A stretch of 64,000 bases of DNA from the NCBI GenBank assembly GCA_019635485.1, contig JAHBZL010000015.1:49094-113093 (forward strand). Direction: 5' to 3'. Below are positions 16,736 through 25,127 of the stretch, piece by piece. A program made the translations under genes and the position numbers. The stretch comes from Piscinibacter sp. (GTDB taxonomy: Bacteria; Pseudomonadota; Gammaproteobacteria; Burkholderiales; Burkholderiaceae_C). Within the stretch, counting starts at the first letter, position 1. Each line of letters begins with the position of its first letter. The notes beneath the pieces are model-generated. The model was not told where the DNA came from and made no database searches. It worked only from the letters and a program-made list of their open reading frames with translations.

Positions 16736-17176
16736 GGCCTCGATGGCTGCCACTCCGCGGCCTCGGTCGAAGGCGAGGGCTTCAAGCCCGGGCCGATGGG
16801 CTCGCGCGGCCTGGGGCAACTCGCCTACGACAAGGGCATCCGCGTGCTGGCCGCCTCACAGGCCAACGACGTCGCGATGGAAATGGCGAGCCTGCGCCAC
16901 GGGCTCCTCACCTACGCCCTGCTGAAGGATGGACTGGAAGCGGCCCGGGCCGACTTCCGGCCGGCGGACCGCCGCATCGAGCTGGGCGAGTGGCTGGCCT
17001 ACGGCGTGGTGGGCGTGCCCAGGCTGCAGGCCGCGGAGGCCGTGGGCCAGCGCGGCGTGCTGCTGGAGCCGGCCGCGGGGGCCGCGCCGGCCGCCCGGGC
17101 CCGCCGCGCCCAGCAGCCGCGGCTGTTCGACTTCGCGAAGAAGAAGGACAGCCCGCTGCTCGAGGCGCTGCGTTAG
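16736..17176 (+). pseudogene. C-terminal half of a caspase-like (peptidase C14) protein
   Basis: From about 16736 the plus strand encodes GLDGCHSAASVEGEGFKPGP followed by GSRGLGQLAYDKGIRVLAASQANDVAMEMASLRHGLLTYALLKDG and a Lys-rich C-terminus. The DxCHSAA motif carries the catalytic Cys of caspase/metacaspase-type peptidases and the following block is the region after the large subunit. The N-terminal half, which should hold the catalytic His (about 120-150 residues upstream), is absent; in its place is antisense TPR coding sequence. The Asp-Ala-Cys usual in the family is Asp-Gly-Cys here. Frame and codon usage remain good to the TAG stop. It is probably not expressed as an active enzyme. Confidence 0.72.
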
Positions 17177-17189
17177 CCCGCGCTCGGCC

Positions 17190-18527
17190 TCAGGGCGCCG
17201 CCAGCACCTGCTGGAAGAAGCCGCGCACCAGCACGTTGCAGAACGGCGGCACGAGCGTGCCGTGGTAGACCGCCTGCACGTTCGCGCCAGCGGCGGCCTT
17301 CTGCTGCTGGAAGCCGCCGTACAGCGTGTCGCCCAGCACGCCGGCCGGCAGCGTCGAGCGCGTCTCGAGGTCGAACACCGGGACGGGAATGTTGCGCGTC
17401 GCGAAGTCCGCCTGCGCGACGGTGGTGTTGATCGGGAAGAACACCGTCGGATCCTGCTGTCCGCCGCACATCGCCAGCGGGCGCTGCGGCGTCCAGCCGA
17501 GCAGCGTGTTGTTCTGCAGCGCGGTGCGGAACGCCGAGGTCGGGTAGCCGGTCTTGAAGCCGTCGGTCAGCAGGCCGCCGGTGCCGAACAGCCTGGTCAG
17601 CGTCGGGTCGGCCGGCAGCTTGCCCTGCGCGATCAGGTCGTTGACCGACGAATCGCTGGGGAAGATGTTCGGCGCCGTCGTGTCGTACGGCGCCTGGTAC
17701 ACCGCCGAGGCCGAGCTGTAGATGTTGCCGTAGCTGAACTGGTAGCTGGTCAGCAGGAGCGGCGTGAAGATCAGCGCGCCGGCGTTGATCGGCCCGGTGC
17801 CGTTCACCAGGTCGCCGAAGCCGACCAGGTTGTACGGGCCCGACATGCCCGCCGAGGCGGTGACCGTGAGCTCGCTGGCGTAGCCGCGTTCGATCTCGCG
17901 GTGCGTGGCCATCGCGACGTGGCCGCCCTGCGAGTAGCCGGTGATCAGCAGCTGCGACGACGCGGTCGTGCCGCCGACGGTGGCCAGGTGCCGCTTGGCG
18001 GCGCGCAGGCTGTCGATCATGTCGGTCGCCTGCGACTCCGCGTTCAGGTACGGGTGCCAGTCGAGCGAGCCGTCGTAGCCGAGGTAGTTCGGCGCGACCA
18101 CGATGAAGCCCTGCGCCGCGTACATCGCCACCAGCAGCGAGGCCTCGCTGTCGGTGCTGGCCAGCGCCATGTTCTTCGACTTGTTGGTGGCGGTGCCGTG
18201 CGCGTACAGCAGCACCGGCCGCGCGCCGGTGCAGGCGGGGTCGGTCCCGGTCGGCACGAACACGCCGGCCGATGCGCGCGCCCCCGCGCCGCCCGGGGCG
18301 CGGGTGGAGTACTGGATATAGCGCACGGTGACGTCGCAACGCGCCGTGCCGGTGAGGGCCTGCGCCCCCGAGGCGGCCGTGCCGGCGTCGATCTGCGCGC
18401 GGGTCGACTGGCCGAGCACCAGCCCGCTCAGGACCGTGCCGCGCTCCGGCGGATCCTCGTCGCCGCCGCCGCACGCCACGAGCAGAGCCGCGGCCAAGGC
18501 CGCGCTGGTCCATTGGAGAAATCGCAT
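17190..18527 (-). CDS. Secreted lipase/esterase lipoprotein, alpha/beta fold
   Basis: A 445-residue protein exported as a lipoprotein: basic start, hydrophobic core and lipobox LVAC with Cys19, followed by a GGGDED linker. The mature part is an alpha/beta hydrolase with YAHGTA (oxyanion region), a nucleophile elbow GYSQGG (Ser199) and a late YHGTLVPP segment likely holding the catalytic His. The pattern of GFIVVAPNYLGYDGS, ASAGMSGPYNL and a C-terminal pair of Cys-containing blocks fits the secretory lipase (LIP) family. It likely sits in the outer membrane or periplasm and hydrolyses esters. It is convergent with the caspase remnant (13-base gap). Confidence 0.85.
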   Translation of the reverse strand: MRFLQWTSAALAAALLVACGGGDEDPPERGTVLSGLVLGQSTRAQIDAGTAASGAQALTGTARCDVTVRYIQYSTRAPGGAGARASAGVFVPTGTDPACTGARPVLLYAHGTATNKSKNMALASTDSEASLLVAMYAAQGFIVVAPNYLGYDGSLDWHPYLNAESQATDMIDSLRAAKRHLATVGGTTASSQLLITGYSQGGHVAMATHREIERGYASELTVTASAGMSGPYNLVGFGDLVNGTGPINAGALIFTPLLLTSYQFSYGNIYSSASAVYQAPYDTTAPNIFPSDSSVNDLIAQGKLPADPTLTRLFGTGGLLTDGFKTGYPTSAFRTALQNNTLLGWTPQRPLAMCGGQQDPTVFFPINTTVAQADFATRNIPVPVFDLETRSTLPAGVLGDTLYGGFQQQKAAAGANVQAVYHGTLVPPFCNVLVRGFFQQVLAAP

Positions 18528-18599
18528 GGTCGGGTGTCCCCTGGATGGTCGTTCGAGGCCGAGCAGCTTAGCCCTGCGCAGCCCGGCACCGGGCGAGGG

Positions 18600-20003
18600 C
18601 TAACCCGATTCCGCCTGGAGCGGCGCCTCTAGGAGCGGCGTGCGGGCCCGCTGGCGGCGCAGCATCCACAACAGGAAGCCGGCCAGGCCGCTGCCGGCGA
18701 GCACCAGCCCGGCGGTCGCCGCCGACCAGAAACCCAGCGCACCCTGCAGGGCCGGCGGTGCGGCGCCGGTCAGGTCGAAGGCGAGGGTGTAGCCGCCGCC
18801 CAGGCCGACGCCCCAGATCGCCGCCACGTAGATCAGCATCGGCACGACCGCGATGCGCCACGCGCGCAGCACGAAGGCGGCGACGGTCTGCGCGGCATCG
18901 GCCACGTGGAACAGGGCCACCCAGGTAAGCAGCGGCAGTGCCGCCGCGGCGATCGCGGCGTCGCCGGTGTAGAGGCCGAGGATCGGCGCGCGCAGCAGGT
19001 AGACCGCCCCGCCCATCGCCGTCGCGATCACCACGCACAGCTCGAGGCTGTGCCAGCCGACCCGGCGCGCATCGCGCAGGTCGTCCGCGCCGATCGCCTG
19101 CGCGACCAGCGTGCTGGACGCGTTGGCGATGGCCAGTGGCACCATGAACATCGCCGACACCAGGTTCAGCGCGATCTGGTGCCCGGCCACCGGCACCGTG
19201 CCGAAGCGGGCGATGAAGAAGGCCATGAAGCTGAAGCCGGTCACCTCGACCATCACCGAGGCGCCCATCGGCACGCCCAGCCGCAGCAGCGTGCGCAGGC
19301 TCGCCCGCTGCGGGCGGCGCAGCCGCGTGCCGAGCGCGAACGGCGCGTAGAACGGGTCGCGCCGCAGGATCTGCCAGGCGCCCAGCAGCATCAGCGCCAT
19401 GCAGACGGCGGTGGCGATGCCGCAGCCCGGCGCGCCCAGCGCCGGAACGCCGTAGCCGCCGAACACCAGCAGCGCCGACAACGGCAGCTTCAGCAGCAGC
19501 GCGCCGAGCTGCAGCGCCATCACGATCTTCGGCCGCGAGACCGCGTTGTTGAAGCCGCGGAAGGCCGTGAACACCAGCGCGCAGGGCAGGGCAAAGGCGA
19601 GCGCGCCGAGATAGCCGCGCACCTTGGCCGCGACCGCCGGCTCGGCGCGCGCGAGTTCGAGGAAGGGCTGCGGGAACAGCAGCAGCGCGCAGCCCGGCAG
19701 CGACAGCAGCAGCGCGAGCCAGACCGCCTGGTGCAGCTGTTCGCCGGCCTGCGCGAGCTGCTTCGCGCCGTACAGCTGGCCGGCGATCGGCCCGACGGCC
19801 AGCACCACGCCCATCAGGCCGATGAAGATCGTGATGTAGGCCGAGGCGCCGATCGCCAGCGCGGCGAGGTCGAGCGCGCCGGCGCGCGCCACCAGCAGCG
19901 TGTCGATGGTCGAGAACGCGAGCACGGCGAGCTGGCCGACGAGCACCGGCCAGGCCAGTGTCGCGATGCGCCGCACACTGCCCAGGAAGGCCGGCCGCCT
20001 CAC
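18600..20003 (-). CDS. MATE-family multidrug efflux transporter (GTG start)
   Basis: A 467-residue inner-membrane protein with about 12 helices in two homologous halves. The first half opens IATLAWPVLVGQLAVLAFSTIDTLLVARAGALDLAALAIG and the second RLGVPMGASVMVEVTGFSFMAFFIARFGTVPVAGHQIALNL, both typical of MATE (NorM-type) exporters that use Na+ or H+ gradients. The start is a GTG overlapping the TGA of the upstream DUF3717/DUF1289 gene (GTGA), which fixes the coupling; the longer open frame upstream is the antisense of a kinase gene. Length matches the family (about 450-480). Confidence 0.92.
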   Translation of the reverse strand: MRRPAFLGSVRRIATLAWPVLVGQLAVLAFSTIDTLLVARAGALDLAALAIGASAYITIFIGLMGVVLAVGPIAGQLYGAKQLAQAGEQLHQAVWLALLLSLPGCALLLFPQPFLELARAEPAVAAKVRGYLGALAFALPCALVFTAFRGFNNAVSRPKIVMALQLGALLLKLPLSALLVFGGYGVPALGAPGCGIATAVCMALMLLGAWQILRRDPFYAPFALGTRLRRPQRASLRTLLRLGVPMGASVMVEVTGFSFMAFFIARFGTVPVAGHQIALNLVSAMFMVPLAIANASSTLVAQAIGADDLRDARRVGWHSLELCVVIATAMGGAVYLLRAPILGLYTGDAAIAAAALPLLTWVALFHVADAAQTVAAFVLRAWRIAVVPMLIYVAAIWGVGLGGGYTLAFDLTGAAPPALQGALGFWSAATAGLVLAGSGLAGFLLWMLRRQRARTPLLEAPLQAESG

Positions 20004-20410
20004 GTCGGCGTCCCGCCGCGTTCCGCGTAGCGGTTGAAGCGCCAGGCCGTGCCCTGCATCGTGATGCGCCGCCAGGTGGCGCGCTTCTCGCCGGGCGACA
20101 TCACCGGCCAGTGCTGCACCTCCTCGACGGTGCGGCCGCAGCCCTTGCAGACGTCGTCGCCCTGGCTGGTCGAGCAGATCGCGATGCAGGGCGCGTCCGG
20201 CGTCGTCGCGTACCAGGCCAGCCAGGCCTCGCGGGCCGGCGCCGGCAGACTGTCCTCGTCGCAGGCGTCCTCGTGGTAGTACACCATCAGCGCATACACC
20301 TCGGCCAGCGCACGCACCTCGGGGCAGGCGCTGATGCCGTCGATCGACGGGCGTCGCTCGCGCCACCAGTTGATGGCCGATTCGATGTCGGTGATGTGCA
20401 GGGCGGCCAT
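20000..20410 (-). CDS. DUF3717/DUF1289 protein
   Basis: A 136-residue protein made of two small known domains: an N-terminal DUF3717 (ITDIESAINWWRERRPS...CPEVRALAEVYALMVYY, about residues 5-45) and a C-terminal DUF1289 (PDAPCIAICSTSQGDDVCKGCGRTVEEVQHWPVMSPGEKR, about 72-112), whose four Cys look like a metal site. Function is unknown. The fusion is common in Burkholderiales. It precedes and overlaps the MATE gene by 4 bases. Confidence 0.88.
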   Translation of the reverse strand: MAALHITDIESAINWWRERRPSIDGISACPEVRALAEVYALMVYYHEDACDEDSLPAPAREAWLAWYATTPDAPCIAICSTSQGDDVCKGCGRTVEEVQHWPVMSPGEKRATWRRITMQGTAWRFNRYAERGGTPT

Positions 20411-20508
20411 GGCGGGGGGCGAAGGATAGCGCCCTCGCGCCGTTGGGGATTTCGCGCGGGGCTTTCTCTGGCACCATGACGCGGCACGCCCCGGGGCGCG
20501 CCCGCCCG

Positions 20509-22146
20509 ATGAGCCCGAACGACGATGACGACCGCACGGTGATCCGCCCGGCGCACCGCGCCATGCCGATCCACGTGCTGCCGCCGGGCACGCGGCTCGA
20601 AGGGCTGGAGATCATCGGCCTGATCGGCGAAGGCGGCTTCGGGATCGTCTACCTGGCCTACGACCATTCGCTGGAGCGCCAGGTCGCGATCAAGGAGTAC
20701 ATGCCGGCCACGCTCGCCTCGCGCAGCGCCGACGGGCCGCAGGTCTCGATCAAGTCGGAGCGCCATCGCGACACCTTCGCCGCCGGGCTGAAGAGCTTCG
20801 TCAACGAGGCGCGGCTGCTGGCGCGCTTCGACCACCCGGCGCTGGTCAAGGTCTACCGCTTCTGGGAAGGCCACGGCACCGCCTACATGGCGATGCCCTT
20901 CTACGAAGGGCCGACGCTGAAGGCGGCGCTGGCGGCGCTCGGCCAGCCGCCCGACGAAGCGCTGCTGCGCGCCTGGCTGCGCCCGCTGCTGGACGCGCTG
21001 TCGCTGATGCACCGGGAGCAGTGTTATCACCGCGACATCGCGCCGGACAACATCCTGCTGACCGACCGCGGCCCGCTGCTGCTGGACTTCGGTGCCGCGC
21101 GCCGCGTGATCGGCGACATGACGCATGCGCTGACGGTGGTGCTGAAGCCGGGCTACGCGCCGATCGAGCAGTACGGCGAGTCGTCCTCGATGGTGCAGGG
21201 CCCGTGGACCGACCTGTACGCGCTCGCCAGCGTCGTGCACTTCGCGGTCACCGGCGGCTTCGCGCCGCCGAGTTCGGTCGAGCGCATCATGGAAGACACG
21301 ATGCAGCCGCTCGCGCAGCGGCTGCACGGGCGCTACGGTGCCGGCTTCCTGCGCGCCGTCGACGCAGCGCTGGCGGTGCGCCCGAAGGACCGCCCGCAGA
21401 GCGTCGCCGAATTCCGTGCGCTGCTCGACGCGGACCTGCCGCCGGACAGCGCGGACCGCTTCCCGCCCTCGGGCTTCGCGGTCACGTCGGGGTTCCAGAA
21501 TTCGGGCTTCGCGCCGTCGGGCTTCGACAAGCAGGCCTTCGCGCCGACGCGGCCGCGCACGGAAACGCCACCGCCGCCGGCTGCCGTGCCGACGCCGAAG
21601 GAGGGGGCCGGCTCGCGCCGGCAACTCGGCCTGCTGCTCGGCGCGGTGGCGCTGCTCGCCGTCGGCGGTGGGGCGGCGTTGAGCCTGTTGCGGCGCGACG
21701 GCGATTCGGCCCCGGCGCCCGCTCCGGCATCACCCCCCGCACCGCTGCCGGTGACCGAGGCGCCGCCGCCGCTGGTCGAACCGCCTGCTGCCACGCCTGC
21801 CGCGCCCGCTGCGGCACCTGCGGAGGTGCCCGCGCCGCCCCCCGCGCCGGCCCGCTTCGACGAACCGCCGCCCATCGCGCCGCCGGCGCCGGTGCCGCCA
21901 CCGATCGCGGCGCCCGTGCCGGCACCACCGCCACCGCCACCCCCGGCTCCGGTGCCGGCCCCGCCCGCGCCGCGCGTCGAGCCGGCCCCGGCCCCGGCCC
22001 CGCCGGCGGTGGCCCGTCCCCCCGCCGACCCGCCATCCCCAAGAGTCCGGGTGTTGCCCGCGAGGTGCAGTGATATTCTGCAGAAGGGCTCCCTCGAGCC
22101 GCTGACGGCCGAGGAAGCGGCTTACCTGAAACGGGAGTGCCGATGA
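20509..22146 (+). CDS. Ser/Thr protein kinase with one TM helix and Pro-rich periplasmic tail
   Basis: A 545-residue membrane kinase. The kinase domain (about 30-300) has a glycine loop GEGGFG (40-45), ATP-binding Lys62 in VAIKEY, catalytic HRD (174-176) in HRDIAPDN and DFG (193-195). The activation segment ends KPGYAPIEQYGESS. A linker with F/SGF repeats leads to a single TM helix (about 368-390), then a long Pro/Ala-rich region and a short conserved-looking tail with two Cys (ARCSDILQK...YLKREC). Several starts are possible; I take the ATG giving MSPNDDDDRTVIRP, another lies 33 bases upstream. Its stop overlaps the start of the OmpA-like lipoprotein (ATGA), implying a joint role in envelope signalling. 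Confidence 0.92.
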   Translation: MSPNDDDDRTVIRPAHRAMPIHVLPPGTRLEGLEIIGLIGEGGFGIVYLAYDHSLERQVAIKEYMPATLASRSADGPQVSIKSERHRDTFAAGLKSFVNEARLLARFDHPALVKVYRFWEGHGTAYMAMPFYEGPTLKAALAALGQPPDEALLRAWLRPLLDALSLMHREQCYHRDIAPDNILLTDRGPLLLDFGAARRVIGDMTHALTVVLKPGYAPIEQYGESSSMVQGPWTDLYALASVVHFAVTGGFAPPSSVERIMEDTMQPLAQRLHGRYGAGFLRAVDAALAVRPKDRPQSVAEFRALLDADLPPDSADRFPPSGFAVTSGFQNSGFAPSGFDKQAFAPTRPRTETPPPPAAVPTPKEGAGSRRQLGLLLGAVALLAVGGGAALSLLRRDGDSAPAPAPASPPAPLPVTEAPPPLVEPPAATPAAPAAAPAEVPAPPPAPARFDEPPPIAPPAPVPPPIAAPVPAPPPPPPPAPVPAPPAPRVEPAPAPAPPAVARPPADPPSPRVRVLPARCSDILQKGSLEPLTAEEAAYLKRECR

Positions 22147-23363
22147 ACGCTGTCCTCGGGGCCCGCCGGGCCCGGCTTCATGCCGTCGCCGCGCTGGCCG
22201 CGCTGGTTTCGATGCTGCTGGCGGGCTGTGCCGCGCCGCCGGCCGCGCCACCCCCTCCGCCGAGCAATCAGCCGGTGCCGTTCGAGCAGGCCATCGCGGC
22301 CGTCTCCGAGTCGCTCGCGGCCCAGGTGCAGCCGGCCAAGCCCGCGGGGCTGCTGGCCCAGCTGCAGGCCAAGCCGGCCCGCCAGGTGGTCGTGCTCGAC
22401 CCGTCGCTGGCCGCCGGCAGCGGCCAGCAGACCGCGGGCACGCAGCAGCTCGACCGCGGTGTCACCGACCGGCTGGCCGCCCGGGCCGAGGCCTTCGAGG
22501 TGCTGCCGTTCCGCGCCGCCAACCTGGCGCGCGCGCAGCTGCTGCTGACCGGGACGCTGACACGCGTGCCGCAGGCCTACCGGCTGAACCTCGCGCTGAC
22601 CGACCTGAAGACCGGCCTCGTCGCGGCCCAGGCGTCCGCGGTCGCGACCGAGGCCACGGTCGACATGAGCCCGCTGCCGTACTACCGCGACAGCCCGGTG
22701 CTGGTGAAGGACAAGGTGATCGATGGCTACGTGCTGACCAGCGCGACGCCGGCGGGCCAGCGCGCCGACCCGGTCTACCTCGAGCGAATCGCCACCGCGA
22801 CCGTGATCAACGAGGCGATGGTCAGCTACAACGCCGAACGTTACGAGGAGGCGCTCGGCCAGTACCGCAGCGCGCTGGCGACGCCGGCGGGCGAGCAGAT
22901 GCGCGTGCTCAACGGCATCTACCTCAGTACGACCAAGCTGAACCGGCCGGCCGAGGCCGAGGCCGCGTTCGGCCGCGTCGTCGCGTTCGGCATCGCGGCC
23001 AACGAGCTGGGCGTGAAGTTCCTCTTCAACCCGAACAGCACCGACTTCTGGTCCGACCCGAAGATCAGCGGCCCGTACGAGATGTGGTTGCGCCAGATCG
23101 CGCGGGAGGCCGGCAACGCCCGTGTCTGCATGGACGTGGTGGGGCACACCAGCAAGACCGGCTCCGAGGCCTACAACGACGCCCTCTCGCTGCGCCGTGC
23201 CGCCAACATCCGTCAGCGGCTGGGCGCGGAGGCGGGCGAACTCGCCAACCGCACCAAGCCGCTGGGCATGGGCTTCCGGCAGAACCTGGTGGGCAGCGGC
23301 ACCGACGACGCGGTCGATGCGCTGGACCGCCGCGTCGAATTCAAGATCGTTCCCTGTCCCTGA
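22143..23363 (+). CDS. OmpA-family outer-membrane lipoprotein
   Basis: A 406-residue lipoprotein: lipobox LAGC with Cys29, Pro-rich linker, then a central domain (about 45-270) with a short helical repeat part (VINEAMVSYNAERYEEALGQYRSALATPAGEQMRVLNGIYLSTTKLNRPAEAEAAFGRV). It ends in an OmpA-like peptidoglycan-binding domain (about 280-406) containing VGHTSKTGSEAYNDALSLRRAANIRQRL and a C-terminal LDRRVEFKIV. Translationally coupled to the Ser/Thr kinase by an ATGA overlap. The kinase tail and this protein would both face the periplasm, so the lipoprotein may report cell-wall state to the kinase; that is inference. Confidence 0.88.
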   Translation: MNAVLGARRARLHAVAALAALVSMLLAGCAAPPAAPPPPPSNQPVPFEQAIAAVSESLAAQVQPAKPAGLLAQLQAKPARQVVVLDPSLAAGSGQQTAGTQQLDRGVTDRLAARAEAFEVLPFRAANLARAQLLLTGTLTRVPQAYRLNLALTDLKTGLVAAQASAVATEATVDMSPLPYYRDSPVLVKDKVIDGYVLTSATPAGQRADPVYLERIATATVINEAMVSYNAERYEEALGQYRSALATPAGEQMRVLNGIYLSTTKLNRPAEAEAAFGRVVAFGIAANELGVKFLFNPNSTDFWSDPKISGPYEMWLRQIAREAGNARVCMDVVGHTSKTGSEAYNDALSLRRAANIRQRLGAEAGELANRTKPLGMGFRQNLVGSGTDDAVDALDRRVEFKIVPCP

Positions 23364-23400
23364 GCCCGTTTCGCTCCTGATTCGGGCGCCGACCGGACCG

Positions 23401-24015
23401 TCAGGCCGCGACCGCTTCGCCGACCAGTTCGTCGATGCGGGTGCGGGCCTCGGCCAGCGCGGCGGCCTCCGCGTCCGGGCCCATCGCCATCCCTTCGGCG
23501 AAGACCGGCTGCACGTCGGTCATGCCGAGGAAGCCGAGCACCGACTTCAGGTACGGCAGCTGGGTGTCCAGCGGCGTGTCGCGGTAGCGGCCGCCGCGCG
23601 TCAGCACGAGCACGACGCGCTTGCCCTTCAGCAGCCCCTCCGGGCCCTGCTCGGTGTAGCGGAAGGTGACACGCGCCCGCGCGATCGCGTCGATCCAGTT
23701 CTTCAGCGCGGCGGGCACGCCGAAGTTGTACATCGGCACGCCGATCACCACCACGTCGGCCGCCTGGATCTCGGCGATCAGCGTGTCGTCGAGGGCCACG
23801 CGGGCGGCCTGCTCGGGGCTGCGCTGGGCGGGCTCGGTGAACAGCGCCTGCAGCGCCGCCTCGTCGAGCGCCGGGTGCGGCGTGCGGGCGAGGTCGCGCA
23901 GCACGACCTGGGCGTCCGGGTGCTGCTCGCGCAGGCGTGCGACCAGCTCGCCGGCGAGCCGGCTGGAGTGCGAACCCGTGGTGCGGGCACTGGCGTGGAT
24001 CTGCAGGATGTTCAT
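23401..24015 (-). CDS. azoR: FMN-dependent NADH:quinone/azo reductase AzoR
   Basis: A 204-residue flavodoxin-like enzyme. The N-terminal FMN phosphate loop is [18 protein letters not shown], and [54 protein letters not shown] is the hallmark AzoR block. These dimeric enzymes reduce quinones and azo dyes with NADH and protect against thiol and quinone stress. Length matches the family (about 200). It is divergent from a LysR gene, with a LysR-type operator between them, so induction by that regulator is likely. Confidence 0.95.
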   Translation of the reverse strand: MNILQIHASARTTGSHSSRLAGELVARLREQHPDAQVVLRDLARTPHPALDEAALQALFTEPAQRSPEQAARVALDDTLIAEIQAADVVVIGVPMYNFGVPAALKNWIDAIARARVTFRYTEQGPEGLLKGKRVVLVLTRGGRYRDTPLDTQLPYLKSVLGFLGMTDVQPVFAEGMAMGPDAEAAALAEARTRIDELVGEAVAA

Positions 24016-24061
24016 GAGCGGGTCCGGGCGTTCGTTGCTTCGATAGGAACAATCTAGGCCC

Positions 24062-24084
24062 ATGTCTCTGAGATGAGAAGACAT
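24062..24084. promoter_or_regulatory. LysR-type operator ATGTCT-N11-AGACAT
   Basis: A perfect inverted repeat with 11-base spacing lies midway between azoR and the divergent LysR gene, matching the T-N11-A architecture of LysR recognition sites. This supports control of azoR, and autoregulation, by the neighbouring regulator. Confidence 0.7.
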
Positions 24085-24128
24085 CGCCGTGGATATGATC
24101 GTTGCACCCGTGGAACGATGAAGTGGCC

Positions 24129-25079
24129 ATGACCCTCGAACCCAACGACCTGCTGCTGTTCGCCCGCATCGCCGAGGAGGGCAGCTTCAGCGCGGCGGCA
24201 CTGAAGCTCGGCCTGCCGAAGTCGACCGTGTCGCGCCGCCTCGCCGCGCTCGAGGCGCAGCTCGGCGAGCGGCTGATGCAGCGCACGACCCGCAAGCTCG
24301 CGCTGACCGACATCGGCCAGGCCGTGCTCGAGCACGCGCGCCAGGTGGTGCTCGAAAGCGAGGCCGCGGCGGCGCTCGCGCAGCACCGCCAGGCACAGCC
24401 CAGCGGCCGGTTGCGCGTGTCGATGCCGGCGGACTTCGCGACCGTCGTGCTCGGGCCGCTGCTGGCGAACTTCGTGCAGCAGCATCCGGCGATCTCGCTC
24501 GAACTCGACCTCTCGCCGCGGCGCATCGACCTGATCGGCGAGAACTTCGACCTCGCGCTGCGCATGGGTGACCTCGCCGACGACGCGACGCTCGCTGCGC
24601 GGCCGATCGCGAGCTTCTCGGTCGGGCTGTATGCGGCGCCGGCATACCTGAAGCGCCGCGGCCGTCCGCGTGAACCGCAGGCGCTGCTGGCGCACGACAC
24701 CCTGCGGCTGCTGACCCGCTCGGGCGAGCAGGCCCCCTGGGTGCTGACACGCGGCGACGCGCGCTGGGAAGGTGCGCCGCCGGCACGCGCCAGCGCGAAC
24801 GCCCCCGACCTGCTGACGCTGCTAGCGCGGCAGGGCGCCGGCATCGCCGCGGTCGCCGACCACTTCGCCGAAGCGCACGTGAGCGCGGGCGAACTGGTGC
24901 CGGTGCTGCCCGACTGGAACCTGCCGAGCGCGCCGGCCTGGGCGGTGTTCCCGGGCCGCCGGCTGATGCCGGCACGCACGCGCCTGTTCCTCGATGCGCT
25001 CGCGGCGGAATTTGTCGGCCCGCGCTGCGCCGCGCAACGGGAGAAGCTGTCCCGCATGCGCGGGGCGGCCGCGCGCTGA
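24129..25079 (+). CDS. LysR-family transcriptional regulator
   Basis: A 316-residue regulator. The N-terminal winged HTH reads [57 protein letters not shown], the standard LysR form. The C-terminal effector domain (about 90-300) has the type-2 periplasmic-binding fold ([44 protein letters not shown]). Such regulators of the CrgA/YhjC branch often sit divergent to an oxidoreductase that they control. The ATG giving MTLEPNDL is chosen over one 27 bases upstream because the domain starts there. Target is probably azoR through the site at 24062-24084. Confidence 0.93.
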   Translation: MTLEPNDLLLFARIAEEGSFSAAALKLGLPKSTVSRRLAALEAQLGERLMQRTTRKLALTDIGQAVLEHARQVVLESEAAAALAQHRQAQPSGRLRVSMPADFATVVLGPLLANFVQQHPAISLELDLSPRRIDLIGENFDLALRMGDLADDATLAARPIASFSVGLYAAPAYLKRRGRPREPQALLAHDTLRLLTRSGEQAPWVLTRGDARWEGAPPARASANAPDLLTLLARQGAGIAAVADHFAEAHVSAGELVPVLPDWNLPSAPAWAVFPGRRLMPARTRLFLDALAAEFVGPRCAAQREKLSRMRGAAAR

Positions 25080-25127
25080 ACCGGCCGCGACGTGGTGCGA
25101 CAATGCCGCCACCCGGAGGGACCGGCC

